Positions 38,601 to 55,436 of a DNA stretch of 64,000 bases are shown here, in pieces. A program made the translations under genes and the position numbers. The DNA is from Cliona cf. orientalis (lineage: Eukaryota > Porifera > Demospongiae > Clionaida > Clionaidae). The stretch spans positions 9,688,899 through 9,752,898 of the forward strand of contig OZ005694.1 in NCBI GenBank assembly GCA_963930775.1, in the 5' to 3' direction. Positions within the stretch are counted from its first letter, which is position 1. Each line of letters opens with the position of its first letter. The notes under the pieces were generated by a model. The model did no database searches, was not told the DNA's origin, and was given only the letters and a program-made list of their open reading frames with translations.

Positions 38601-41600
38601 AACCTAGGCCTGCATGTGATTAGCATGTATGTACAAAGGATGAAGTAGTTAATGTTTATGATCCATACAGTCACCAGCTAGATTAGCTATCGGAGCAAGA
38701 AGTGATTTATTGATTGATTGTGAAGCCTACAGTTCAAGTACTACAGCCAATTTGTAGTACTGAACAAAGGAAACTATCAGGTGCAAACCACAGCTTGCAT
38801 ATAAATTGCTTTCCCTCAGCTGCTATCCCATGTCAATAATGTTGTTTGTGGAACTCCAGGATCATAAAATTAATTGTGATAATGTTTGTTTTACGTTACA
38901 GTTATACCATGGCTGGTATGATATAACCAGGGACTATACATTATCTTTCAGATGGACTGGAAACCCTACATTATTACACTCACGAAAATTCTACAATCAT
39001 CGTTATGTCCGGAAGTGTACCTGGAAATATCTGACAGTACTGTTAGTATACTGTACTAGGGTGCCACGACATTCAATATGGCCATCTAGTACTTCTATGA
39101 AGGCTTATAGGAAACTCTTAGATAATGTTTAGCACACCAAATGTTGTTTACCCAGTGAAGCAACGGGTAAACTTACTTTTGACATTTGAATCATGCTCAT
39201 GTCTGTTTTAGTTTGTGAGATTATCCAGCACAAATGGTGTCCATCTTTGTCAAGTAAATTTTTAAACTTAGGGGGTCTTGTGCTCCTAGAGTACCTTCCA
39301 GCTCAAAAGAATACTGTGCACGTAGTAAAGCAAGATTGGGTCTTACTACTCGCACTGTGTAGAATCCTGTGAGGGCTTCACTTTCTGAGCTAATCCAGCA
39401 CAAAGTATTGCCAGGACATGAAACACAGCTATACTGAGCGTTTTCACTCATAGAGTGCACTCAGAAGCCCACTCACCACAAAAATAGCTTTCAGCGCATT
39501 GTACTACGACTATGGCTTACTGTAGATGCCCTCACAGACGCTGACTCTGTTGTCAGGTTGACCACCATTGGTGTTTCCAAGCAGCCTTTGTACATTGTAG
39601 CTTCTTACCGCCCGCAATATTTTCTGCCCATAACGATGATTTCAGAAACGGAAATGTGTACTTTGTAATAGGGTATAGTCCCTGATATAACTGACTTGTT
39701 ATATTATGTTGTCATAAGGACATCTATTGTGGTAATAGTGTGCTAATAATAACTAGATATTTTCAGTGTACATGTATTATTCTGAGCTGTAGGATTATTT
39801 ACTGTACATTGGTTAAAGATTGTCCATAGCTATAGCCATGGTTTTTCTAGTATCCAATATCATACTAAATTGTGCATATGCATGTCCTTAATTTGCAAGC
39901 GTTGGTAGCTAGCCATTTTTGCTCCTTAAAAAATTAGTCTACATCATTGAATTTTAGGTATTTTCTGGCATGGCCAATCTCCTGTGAGGATCAGTTGTGT
40001 CAGATAAGGTGCTTTGGTGTCTGTATGGTCCACCTGTATCAGTGAATCTAGCCTTGAGTCTTAATAGCGACTGCTAGCTGTATATGTCTGTGTAGCTAAC
40101 TAGCCTTACGATAGCTCTCAGAAGCTGACTGCTACTGTCAAATTTCTTTCAGGCATGCAGAAAAACCTACTCATCAATGCCTTCAGGCTATACTGAGCTC
40201 TAAATGATTGCTAGACTAGCTGTAGCAGTGATCAATAGCTAGCTAGCTGTCTACATTTTTTTAAACCAGTACTGTAACCCTCTACATCCTCTAGCTATGA
40301 AAATGCCTCCTGAAAGCATCTCAAATATACCCATAGCTACATGTAGCTCTCTTGCTCACCTTCAGTTCTTGCCTGCATATGGTCCTGATTTTGCATGAAT
40401 ATTCAAAATGCTTTCTAAACGGAACACACCTAATTAACCTCCTTTGTGATAACTGAATATCACCTGGCATGTGATCTGGATACCATATAAGCAAGGGCTT
40501 ATCGAGCCGCCGTAGGCGGCGAGAGGGCATGTAACCCGCGTAGTGCTAACGTAGACGGCGAAATCTTAATTGTTACTAAAAGTAGCAAAACGTTCAATGA
40601 ACAAACTAGCATGGGCAACGTTTGTACCTGGTTTTATAGCAACCTACTTCCACGCTAAGCCTTTGTTGGCAGCACCGAAGATCCAGAAGGCAACACCAAT
40701 CGTCGAGACAAGTGAAAACGAAGCTATACTCGAGTTGATCAGAGACGGTGGCGGTGAAAAACAGCTCTGAGCTGACAAAACGCCATCACACACTCTATCA
40801 GACTAAGCTGGGGTCGTGAGACGTCGAAGGCCTTCATTCTAAGCTAGTCTTCAATACAACAAAACCAGAAGCTTACCCCATCGCTTCTGTCTCTGTCGTT
40901 GGGCGGTAAAGTGAACGGGAGTGACACTGCTGGAGGCTCAGACTCAGCTCGATTTTGTTTCTGACACTTGGCAGCGTTGAGAACCGCCTGAAAGGACCAC
41001 GATAGCCTCTCTTCTTTGTCAAATCTCGAAAAGGACGGGCTGATAAGCCATCAAACAAAATTTCATAGCTAGTCCAATAAATCTATTTTTAGTAACATGT
41101 TGGATTTCGCCGTCTACGTACGTTACATGCCCTCTCGCCGCCTACGGCGGCTCGATAAGCCCTTGATATAAGTGCATAGAGTGACATCTAGCAATATCAT
41201 GTTGCTTTTAATTGGAAATCTCTATGGTATATGGTAACATGTAACAAGTTATAGTATCTTGAATAACCCCCCCCCTCCCCTCCCCCCCCCCCCCCCCCCC
41301 CAAAAAAAAAGTCCTGCATATACACTGTAACTGTGAGTTGCCCATGTATCAACAAATCAACTGATACTTGTTCATATACAGTCTCTTGGGGAACAGCATT
41401 GGTACTGCTGGTGCTCAGGCCCTGGCAGAAGGTCTCCAGCATTACAGTCACCTTCAAGAACTAAAGTGAGTGATTTACGTACGTGTTCACATAAGTGCAT
41501 GCACATGGTTGTGATTATTGCATTTAATTTCTGGAATACAAATCATAATATACAGTCTCTATGAGAACAAAATCAAGGATGCTGGTGCTCAAGCTCTGGC

Positions 41601-41774
41601 AGAAGGTCTCCAGCATTGCACTAACCTTCAAAAGTTAAAGTAAATAATCACACATTACATTTATTTTCTGTGTTGATCTGTCTACCAGTACTGTACTGTT
41701 TGTGCGTGTATCATGGGAAGGCAATTCTATTGCTGATTTACTCTCAGCACATGTGCCAGAGAGTTACAGTAGTG

Positions 41775-41809
<35 letters not shown>

Positions 41810-44800
41810 TGTTATCAAGCTAACTGCTACATACCTCATTTATACATTGAAAATCAGGTGTCATTAGGCTTTCTATGCTGATTTCAATGTATGCATTATG
41901 TGGATTTTGTTGGACACTATGGCTTTCTTTACTTTTTGACCAGCTCACATTGGACAAAAGAGACAGCAATGCATGGCTTCTTTTCAAGAAGACTAGTATG
42001 TACGACTAGCGATAATTCCTATAACTTGACTGACTCATCACTAATCATTGTAGACTATCATTGTGGCTCTTCATATTACGTAATTGTATGCAATCATATA
42101 TGCGTAAGCGCATTGCATTCTTGTGGTTGCTCTATATTCTTGACAATGTGGTGATAACAGGACGTACTGACGATAATTTGGGCTCCGTACAGTTTCAGTC
42201 AAAGTGCACTCTTAGTAGAGTTTATGTGCCCCTTACATAGAATATGATGGTCAAGGGCATGTGTTGTAGTTATGATTCTGATGCAACCATTTGTAACATG
42301 AATCCTAGATCAAGAATTGTTGTTTTATTATTCACATACAGAGTCGGACGCAACAGTATTGGTGAAGCTGGTGCTCAAGCTCTGGCAAAGGGTCTCCAGC
42401 ACTGCACTAACCTTCAAGAATTAGAGTAAGCAACCTGTATTGATACACCACCTCCTGTGTTAATTACCCCACACACACATGGTCATGGGCCTATAGTATT
42501 ATGTTGTTAATCTGTCATCTGGACAAAAATTGCAAAATCTGGATATTTAGTATCTGAGCTACAAGCAGGGATGGGGGGCTCTTTACTTGCCTCCCCCTCC
42601 CCCCCCCCCCCCCCCCCCGGCACCCACTAGTGTTTTTCGTCAATTATTACTACACACCTGTATGCATGCCACAACAGTCTATTTTGTTGATCATGCATAT
42701 CGATCACATCAAGGGCTTATAGACCCCCTCAGGAAAGAGGATCATACCAATAACTGGTTGTGTACTTGCTGCGATACGTACATGCCAAATAGCATGCATG
42801 CGTGTAGGGAAATGTCATCAACAGAAATGTAGAAGGTGTAGCCCCACCCCTAATATTAGATTCCACCCCGGCCCCTTTAAGAGTCATACTAATGTTAATT
42901 ATAGTGTTATCATAAGCAGTAAGGATTCCTCATCAACTCGTAGATTGTAAATCACAAAATCTCTGTAGGAGGCCACGCTCCCAGACTCCCCTAGCGACAA
43001 TGGTATCTAATCATGAGTCATGCCCAACCCTGAGTTAGTCATGTACATGTACATGTATCAACTGATACTAATTCTTGTTCATGTACAGTCTCTGGGACAA
43101 TAAGATTGGTACTGCTGGTGCTCAAGCTCTGGCAGAAGGTGTCCAGCATTGCACTAACCTTCAAGTGCTAGAGTGAGTGATCTAATACTATGACATTGTA
43201 TAGTTACATGTATACATGCACATGGTTGTGATAATTAATTTACATTGAATTCTGGATTACAAATCGTGATGTTATTCACATGTACAGTCTCGGTTGGAAC
43301 AAAATTGGTGAAGCTGGTGCTCAAGCTCTGGTAAAAGGTCTCCAGCACTGCACTAACCTTCAAGAGCTAAAGTGAGTGATCTATGTGTTATGACATAGTC
43401 GCAGTGCATACACATGTAGTGCGTTGTGATATTTACACTCGATACGTACTTTAAAGTATCATGAATATGCTTTTTTTGCTCACCATAGACACAGTGCATG
43501 GGTTTTATATGCATGCACCTATTGGTAAGAAACTCAGTTTCAGTTATATGTGCTAAAATATCAGTATAAATTGACCACACCCACATTAATATGTGGATGA
43601 TAAGGCTCACTACAAACAGCATCCAGGAAACAGATGGGAGCTTCTGCTTGATACAAATAAACCGAGCAATGCATTATGACATTGTGTAGATCTAGGCTGT
43701 ATACATGACTGTACATGACCAACTACGAGTAATAAGACCGGAAAGAATGTGTGCACCCAAATCAAAGTTATTGTACTGTATACGTGATTTATAGATTTCA
43801 CCAAGCCCAGCTACCTTGGTACTGCAGAAAAATTTGGTGGAAAAACATTTTACTAACATGGTAAAGGTCACCATATCTTCTATGCAATCTTTAATGAAGG
43901 ACAAAAATTTATAAAATTTTGGCCAAGTGGCAAAAATTTTCTCCTGACGAATATTTCTATGCATACGGTATGTGCTTAATTCCGAAACAATCCTCACCTT
44001 CAGTATTCCCTGAGTGCATGTCAATTGTAATAGCTTGTGTATGCTGACTCATGTATAGTATAATATCACAGAATTAGCTAATTACCCCTAATTAGCTATC
44101 ACATGCAGGGCTATACTAATTATTGATCTATGAGTGGATGATATAATGAAGTTGAAAATGGTGGTGTGACCAACTTTGCTTCGAAGGTCACAGCTACACA
44201 GCTTTTTTATTAGCCACACCTTATAATGCTATTTCAACTGCACATGCTCAAGCTAGCTAGAAGGGCTGTCAAATCATAAAATGATCTATGGGACTGGGCC
44301 ACCATGCTGCATGTGTTCTAGAGAGCTCTGGTTAATTGTGTATTGAGCCAGTTCTGTATGATGATGATATTTGATTATTGTTTCTTTAGCTTACAGTATA
44401 ATGAACTGACTGACAGCAGTGTTGGTTCCCTCAGTCAGCTTATAAGAACAGCCAAACAACTTAACAAATTGCAGTGAGTTGATGATGCATACTCAATCAT
44501 ATTACCGTACTTCTTCTAAAAATCCACCCCTTCTAATTATTCAGCATCCTAGCTTTACCGAATGATTAAAAATAGTCTCTAATTTTCAGCAAAGGTCATT
44601 ATAACCTCTCAAATTCGGCAAATAATATTATAATTTTCATGCCAAAATTTTAGAAGAAATACGGTATATATAATATACACATGATAGTCACGTTATAGTT
44701 AGACTATAGCCTTGAGTGGTTTATTTAAATTGTACGCGAGAGGCGGGCATTTATTAAATGTACTCCTCGAGTGTACAATTCAAATAAATTACGATAAGGC

Positions 44801-46146
44801 TATAGTCTAAGTGGCTTGTACTATGACCACCAACCGCGGTATATGGAAGTTATACCACGGCTCTATGCCCATAGAAAATACACGCGTTATCTGCCAGCTG
44901 TGGTATATGGCAGCTATACCGTGGCTGTGGTTACTCCACAGTTTGCACAGTGGGCAGACAGTGGTTTACGTTGTGTATACTACAGGCGGTGCCTTTGATC
45001 TTTACTCTAGTCATAGTACAAGTATAGGTTACATCACGAGGTAGAGGTCTCTACGCGATTTACACACCGAGGGCCGAAGGCCCGAGGCTGTGTATCGCGT
45101 AGAGACCGATACCGAGTGATGTAACCGACTTGTACCATGGGCTACGTGGCCCTGACAACGCATTCTGGGCCTAACAACTAGAGCGTCGATCACAAAAGGC
45201 TCGAGCGCGTACCTGGCAACCCGGCGTCCGCAATTGTCGATCCCGGATCCCACCGCCAACATCGATGACAACAGTAGCTTGTTCAACTCTGATTTCTCCC
45301 TGCCACCTTGTGTTTCAAGACTATGATACTGTCGCTTGGAGCTGTGTTCAGCTTTATAGTACTGGTAGAACATCGTGTCAGCTAGCTACAACTGCGTAGA
45401 ATTGCAATTTGCTGACTCGGCGAAAACAGTCAATTGCTCCGCCCAAGCAATTAACGTAAGACCTGCCCACTACTCTCGGAGCATAGTACACCATAGCAGT
45501 TACTGCACTCTGAGGATGCTAACTAGCCTAATGAGACACATAGCTGTAATAGCCTGAAGGTCAACTTATTCACCTCCCCGGGAGGTGTATATGTGATTTA
45601 TTCACCTGATATGAAGCAATCTGATTGGACTAAATTTACAACCATGGTATAAATACATTTAACCACTGATCGAGCTATGAACAAATATAGGTTATAGCAC
45701 GAGAGTGAGACAGTTCAGTGATTTATTGACCGAGGGCGAAGCCCGAGGTCAATAAGCCACTGAACTGTCGAGATTGAGTACTATAACCGATTTGTAGTAC
45801 TGAACACTACAAGGTGTAAACCATAGCCACAAGGTGCTTTCCCTCAGCTGCTACCCGCAGGACAATAACAAGTCAGTTATAGTCCTTGCAGGAGTTATTG
45901 TCCTGTGGGTTTAGTTATAGTCCTGTGGGGAAGGCAGTTGGGTGGTAAGCGATTTTAGCTGTTGTCGGCATCCTTTGATTTGTATGGCTTCAGTACTACA
46001 ATACTACCATACTTCACAGTAGCATGTTTTTTCACCACAGCCTTCACGGTTACCATTTCACTAATGGTGGACGGAGAGCATTGAAAGCCGCAGCAGAGAA
46101 GAGAAACTCAAATCCTGACTTTGCCAAATTAGATATCATAATATAA
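29304..46146 (+). CDS. NLR-B: CARD-NACHT-LRR receptor, complete 19-exon model
   Basis: Exons: 29304-29685, 32139-33921, then LRR exons 33983-34063, 34136-34219, 34411-34497, 34549-34617, 34681-34719, 34782-34862, 35687-35770, 37659-37742, 38131-38214, 38415-38498, 41382-41465, 41556-41639, 42342-42425, 43089-43172, 43288-43371, 44390-44473, and tail 46041-46146. They sum to 3,552 bp, exactly 1,184 codons with the final TAA, and every junction agrees in phase with no internal stop. The product (1,183 residues) has an N-terminal CARD, a NACHT NTPase and a horseshoe of leucine-rich repeats: a cytosolic pattern-recognition receptor of the animal NLR class, expected to oligomerise through NACHT and signal through CARD contacts. 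The tail exon ends in a lysine/arginine-rich helix like that of NLR-A. Introns hold several MITEs. Splicing is inferred; weak early LRR exons (34549, 34681) need RNA support. Confidence 0.88.
30104..30575. mobile_element. TIR element TAGCCTCGTCC, 472 bp
   Basis: Ends TAGCCTCGTCCCCAGGCCTT and its near reverse complement AGGCCTGCGGACGAGGCTA extend inward through GA-rich/CT-rich arms and TGCATGCGCATGCGCT. The core is shared with 30975-31355. Confidence 0.75.
30975..31355. repeat. Diverged second copy of the 30104-30575 element
   Basis: AGGCCTGGTATCCACTG-like start, the TGAGCGAGATTTCGAGGT core and the GCATGCAGTG-like end are all present, but the outer GC-rich arms are lost. The many differences, largely CG to TG or CA changes, suggest an older, methylated and decayed copy. 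Confidence 0.7.
32139..33921 (+). CDS. NLR-B exon 2: NACHT NTPase and helical region
   Basis: One 1,783-bp exon. A K/R/E-rich linker (KRPLEKS, EKRPRLE) leads into NACHT with Walker A GRPGCGKT (about residues 261-268 of the model), Walker B VVFALDGLDE (about 336-345) and a sensor-like IVIVASRPAA (about 370-379). The later FLHLTFQEFLSA is the winged-helix motif typical of animal NLR proteins. The end, IGPEGLSALEKAV, already looks like a leucine-rich repeat. The exon begins at the acceptor before 32139; there is no ATG at its start, so it needs exon 1. A large single NACHT exon followed by one-repeat LRR exons is also the layout of vertebrate NLR genes. Confidence 0.92.
33983..34862 (+). CDS. 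NLR-B exons 3-8: degenerate leucine-rich repeats
   Basis: Six small exons of 81, 84, 87, 69, 39 and 81 bp, all in the same phase as the classic LRR exons. They encode LSSCGFINKSL, LSCNDLGVMSVEVL and LDGVDIDSIASYF-type repeats that lack the IGxxGAQALA core. Introns are very short (about 60-190 bp), unlike the 0.1-3 kb introns of the later exons. They look like an older, fixed part of the array; exons of 69 and 39 bp are the least certain. Confidence 0.65.
34863..35686 (+). other. NLR-B intron without recognised elements
   Basis: About 820 bp. No convincing gene, TIR pair or tandem array was seen. Splice ends are GTAAGT and a TGCAG acceptor. Confidence 0.5.
35687..44473 (+). CDS. NLR-B exons 9-18: ten 84-bp leucine-rich repeat exons
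   Basis: Each exon encodes one 28-residue repeat with core DAGAQALAEGL or close variants, at 35687, 37659, 38131, 38415, 41382, 41556, 42342, 43089, 43288 and 44390. Those at 41382, 41556, 42342, 43089, 43288 and 44390 match NLR-A exons 5304, 5492, 7013, 7654, 7853 and 13312 one to one, including flanking introns. The last, LTDSSVGSLSQLIRTAKQL, is a divergent capping repeat. The set shows that the array grows and shrinks in whole exon units. Confidence 0.88.
36544..36962. mobile_element. MITE with TACCGTATAGCGAGAAATTT ends
   Basis: Left TACCGTATAGCGAGAAATTT and right AAATTTCCCGCTCTACGGTA are inverted; GGTGCTAATTTTCGTA recurs on both sides. Same tip type as 20812-20990. In the intron between LRR exons 35687 and 37659. 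Confidence 0.7.
37861..38012. mobile_element. MITE with GGGCGCTTACCCGGGA repeats
   Basis: AGTGTCCCGAGTAAGCGCCC at left mirrors GGGTGCTTGCCTGGGATA at right; internal CGCTTACCCGGGA blocks repeat. A single end of the family (GTGCCCACTCCCGGGTAAG) lies near 4950-4985. Confidence 0.6.
38499..40491 (+). other. NLR-B intron, mostly unassigned
   Basis: About 2 kb. The region 38680-38800 (TTTGTAGTACTGAACA...CAAACCACAG) resembles 45790-45850, part of the foldback-rich insertion in block B. A 108-codon open frame at 38806-39132 has no recognisable domain and crosses this repeat. Otherwise nothing is identified. Confidence 0.5.
40492..41165. mobile_element. hAT-like TIR element, 674 bp
   Basis: Ends CAAGGGCTTATCGAGCC and GGCTCGATAAGCCCTTG, followed inward by GCCGTAGGCGGCGAGAGGGC mirrored arms. 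ATATAAG flanks both sides, a 7-bp direct repeat that could be an imperfect 8-bp hAT target. Inside, the + frame at 40570-40770 (NKLAWATFVPGFIATYF...) is open for 66 codons but not recognised. Confidence 0.7.
44186..44190 (+). other. Empty target site matching the Gypsy insertion in block A
   Basis: Single copy of GGTCA in the sequence CGAAGGTCACAGCTACAC, which equals the joined flanks of the Gypsy element (8891-8895 and 13108 onward). Confidence 0.9.
44503..44667. mobile_element. MITE shared by both blocks (TTCTTCTAAA family), block B copy
   Basis: TACCGTACTTCTTCTAAAAA at left and TTTTAGAAGAAATACGGTA at right. Same position relative to the last LRR exon as 13433-13580. Confidence 0.65.
44699..44810. 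mobile_element. Small foldback element TTAGACTATAGCC
   Basis: TTAGACTATAGCCTTGAGTG and its mirror CTATAGTCTAA close a 112-bp hairpin with arms AATTGTACGCGAG and CTCGAGTGTACAATT. Block B only. Confidence 0.75.
45027..45126. mobile_element. Foldback element with CGAGGGC...GCCCGAG core, copy 2
   Basis: Same hairpin as 16265-16365 (GGTTACATCACGAGG to GTGATGTAACC). The similarity continues about 35 bp past the hairpin on the right (TTGTACCATGGGCTACGTGG), so the element may be longer than the hairpin. Confidence 0.7.
45690..45788. mobile_element. Foldback element with CGAGGGC...GCCCGAG core, copy 3
   Basis: GGTTATAGCACGAG at left and GTACTATAACC at right, with CAGTTCAGTG and CACTGAACTG arms around GAGGGCGAAGCCCGAGG. 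A diverged subfamily of the same design. Confidence 0.65.
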
Positions 46147-46729
46147 CATTAGTGTATATTTGCCAGACCAGTGCAATGAACCAAACGTATTAACTCTCCT
46201 ACTGAAGTGAGTATTATTGAAATCCTGTGACACAATATCTCATACTCACAGTTGCTGTTGTCTTTTGATCCTCAGGAGTTAATTACTGGGTCTCCAGAGG
46301 AGGATGATCGATGGAGGCTGGGTGGCCAGGGAGATATATACAGCTGATGACCACATGTATACTTGACTAGCTACTACAGTACATCGATCTAGCTACTAAG
46401 TCTACTGCAGGAGCTACGGCATAGCTAGGTGTAAAGCTGTGGCAGTGGAATAGTTGTCTAGTTCAGCTCTAGATCTAGATCTATTATAGGCCCAACCAGT
46501 ATTGACCAGCCGTACACGTAGACACAAACATCTCATGCTTTATCGATTTTTTACTTAATTTTATGGCTTTCTGTATCTACTATGTGTTTTTATTTTCAAG
46601 GGAGCCGACACACTTCAAGCCAAAAAAAAAACTTGTATCTGCAATCATTGTGAACAAATGTGGTAACGGTCGTCATATTTAGCTGATCATATGCATAGTG
46701 TGCTTCAAATAGAACAATTCTGGGTGACC

Positions 46730-52945
<6,216 letters not shown>

Positions 52946-53227
52946 TAATAATTATACCGATACTCGTATGTTTGTATGTTCCCTCATCACTGCATCTATT
53001 GTGATGCATTTCAGCAAAAGATTATCAATGAATAACACACTCTTGATCATAGCTACTGATCAGCCTACAAAAATAATAAAATGTGCACAATTCTATAACC
53101 GTGCACTATAACAGCTAAGAATGTTATATATACTACGCAACTACAGAGTCAGGTTCTCACTAAACTATTACTAGCTATAATGTCATTTCAGTTTTTCTTT
53201 AATAATAATTAATATAGTGTGGCAGAA

Positions 53228-53716
53228 TTAATCAAGCGGGCGTGAGAGGAGCTTCAGGATTGGGTTCGGGTTCTGTGAATTTCCACCGTCGATCATATTA
53301 TAATCATCATCGTCACCCTCAGCCATGGCCTTAGGCAGTATGAATTTCTTAATTGCTTCCTGAATATCAGTGACCACGGCTATCATTGCTAGAGGTGATT
53401 TTATTTGAAACCATGTGCCAAGTAAGCGTTTCAAATCTTTGTCTTTTTTTAAAGCATCCTCTGCCATCTTGCAATCAGATACGGGGAATTTTGTAAATGT
53501 TTGTAGTAGGTAATAATTATTAGGAATGTCCGTTTGAAGACGTTTTAGATCAACAGTTGATACAATTTTATACGACTCACTGCACGGTTTGTCCTTAACT
53601 ATGTTTCCCGGCATTGTCATCCTAATGATGTGAATTTCACACTCTGTAGCTTGAACAGACTCAAGCATTAACAGTGCACCAAGTGAGAACGCAAGGATGG
53701 TGACCAGCTTTCCCAT
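53228..53716 (-). CDS. Small secreted protein with acidic tail, unknown family
   Basis: Single-exon frame of 162 residues. MGKLVTILAFSLGALLMLES is a clear signal peptide, cleaved probably after VQA. The mature part (about 140 residues) has three cysteines (TEC, KPC, SDC), mixed lysine-rich helices and an acidic segment AEGDDDDYNMIDGGN before a short C-terminus ending RPLD. I recognise no family. The block A copy (19267-19752) shares the signal peptide, tail and flanks but has a very different middle and stops. The upstream side holds the paired hairpin repeats (54065-54250). Secretion is well supported; function is not known. Confidence 0.7.
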   Translation of the reverse strand: MGKLVTILAFSLGALLMLESVQATECEIHIIRMTMPGNIVKDKPCSESYKIVSTVDLKRLQTDIPNNYYLLQTFTKFPVSDCKMAEDALKKDKDLKRLLGTWFQIKSPLAMIAVVTDIQEAIKKFILPKAMAEGDDDDYNMIDGGNSQNPNPILKLLSRPLD

Positions 53717-54064
53717 AGCTAGGTGGCGGCCAACTGTTTATAGCTGTGCTTTTGGATGTTAAGGTCTTTCTCTGATGGGTGGTTTTCACGTTGCTGCTTT
53801 CTTGAGTTGGGCTCCTTCCTTTGTAGGATGGTGGTGATCGAATCGAACGTACACACGCATTTATATACAACACTGCAAGCCCTACAGTGCTATACTTCCT
53901 CTCTGTCTGCTTTCTGCATAGCTATCTACCAAGAGTGGTAATGATAATTAATGTAATTTTTATACGCTTGAATCTTTATTATGCTTTTCCTCGTGCAAAG
54001 TCAAGTGTGTGGTTTCAGAGGATTCTTGTGACTGTGATATTATGAGTGATCTCATTAGTTTGAG

Positions 54065-54250
54065 GTATTATGAAGAAGGTAACTTGGTTACTAATAATAG
54101 ACCAGTTTAGCTTCTGTTTGCGGTGCTTTGAGGCAAGAAAATAATTTTTTTTTGTGCAAGACATGTGATCTTGTTAATTATTATTTAAGGTATTGTAATT
54201 GTGAAGAAGGCAGCTTGGTTGCCAATAATAGACCAGTTTAGCTTCTGTTT
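54065..54250. repeat. Two tandem hairpin-bearing repeats, block B
   Basis: Equivalent of 20101-20284, about 350-530 bp upstream of the secreted gene's ATG. Hairpins GGTAAC-TTG-GTTACT (54078-54092) and GGCAGC-TTG-GTTGCC (54209-54223) are unchanged between blocks. Confidence 0.6.
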
Positions 54251-54852
54251 ATCTCCAGATAATAAGTTAGATTGTTATACCCAACATGCATGACGGAATT
54301 AACCATTTTGTGGGCATATAATTATAATAATTATATTATTAAAATTTAACACTTGATGTTTATATTCCGCCACCGGTAGCGTTTATTAAATTAGCCGTAA
54401 CATGCCGGTATTGTTGAAATGATGTATAGTACGTACCGAAACCGTGCAAAACAAAGGATACCAATTACTGCCGAAGTTGCTTACAAGCCTATAGCTAGTT
54501 CCCACAGGAAAACCAGTACTAGTGCTTGGGATGAATATATTCTAAAATATAGCTATCTAGATCTCCCACATGCAAGACCTAGTATTACTGAGGTGTAATG
54601 AGCCAGGTATAAGTATAATAATAATTATATTATTATGTGGATGAGGGACAGAATAGTCGCAGAAAATTATTAGTTATTAAAGCCAAATTATTTTTAGTAC
54701 ATTGCATTGAAGTGAAATCGATGTTTGGCCTGCTTCTTCTCTTTGGAATCTTGATACTGCAGTGAAGGGGAAAGGGACACAGTCATGATTGTGCTATCTC
54801 TCAGCCTCCCTCTTTCTCTCTCTCTCTTTCCCCCATGAAAATCCCTCCCTCT

Positions 54853-55436
54853 CAGGGGCGTAGCTAGCCGGTGTGGCTGAAGTGGGGGTTGATGCTTAAT
54901 TTTGTCAGGGGCGGATCCAGAAAAATCAAGAGGGGGGTGCACAAATAAGGCCACTGCACACTGGGTCTGGAAGATGCATGATCCCCAAGGAAAATTATTG
55001 ACCGTTTAACGCTAGCTAATGACCTCATTTATTTATAACATTGAAAATACTTACCTAGCTATTGATCGAATAGAAATCGGATAGCCTTCGCTGTTTCTTT
55101 TGGGGCAGCATTTCGATCCGGCACGTCTTCTCTATAGTGCTATAGTCTGTGTGGCACGTGGAGGGGCCTAGTACGTTACTAGTTACTTAGGCGACCATTA
55201 CCGTAATAAGTTTAGCACAGGCGAGTTGCAATTGGCCAATTGGCAGGGAGCTCGGGGGGGGGGGGCACGTGCCCCCGGAGCCCCCCCTTGGATCCGCCCC
55301 TGTTTGTATACAGCCAAGATTTAGGAGCTGATATTTTAATAGCATTATTGCACAAGCTCAAAATAATGTAATAATCTTATGAAGATTGGTGTGGCGAGAG
55401 CCATACTCTGCCATACCCTGGCTACGTACACCACTG
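54853..55436. mobile_element. hAT-like MITE (outer) in the last ITFG1-B intron
   Basis: Begins CAGGGGCGTAGCTAGCCGG and ends with the reverse complement of CAGTGGTGTACGTAGCC. CTCCCTCT on both sides is an 8-bp target duplication, as in hAT elements. ITFG1-A has only the CT-rich intron here. Confidence 0.75.
54906..55302. mobile_element. hAT-like MITE (inner), nested in the 54853 element
   Basis: Ends CAGGGGCGGATCCA and TGGATCCGCCCCTG are perfect inverted repeats; TTTGT flanks each side. A G-run at about 55254-55265 precedes GCACGTGCCCCCGGAGCCCC. Confidence 0.8.

Larger units (their letters stand above)
44811..46020. repeat. Composite of foldback repeats in the last NLR-B intron
   Basis: This stretch is absent from block A. 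It contains palindromic CCGCGGTATATGG...TATACCACGG (44831-44860) and a related AGCTGTGGTATATGG pair, the foldback copies at 45027-45126 and 45690-45788, and sequence also found near 38680-38800. The 114-residue minus frame at 45029-45373 overlaps a foldback arm and is not supported as a gene. Confidence 0.6.

Noticed and set aside
38806-39132. 108-residue open frame in an NLR-B intron
   Set aside because: No start context, domain or conserved copy; it overlaps a repeat also found near 45800.
45029-45373. 114-residue minus-strand open frame
   Set aside because: It runs through the arm of a foldback element present elsewhere and has no recognisable domain or splice context.
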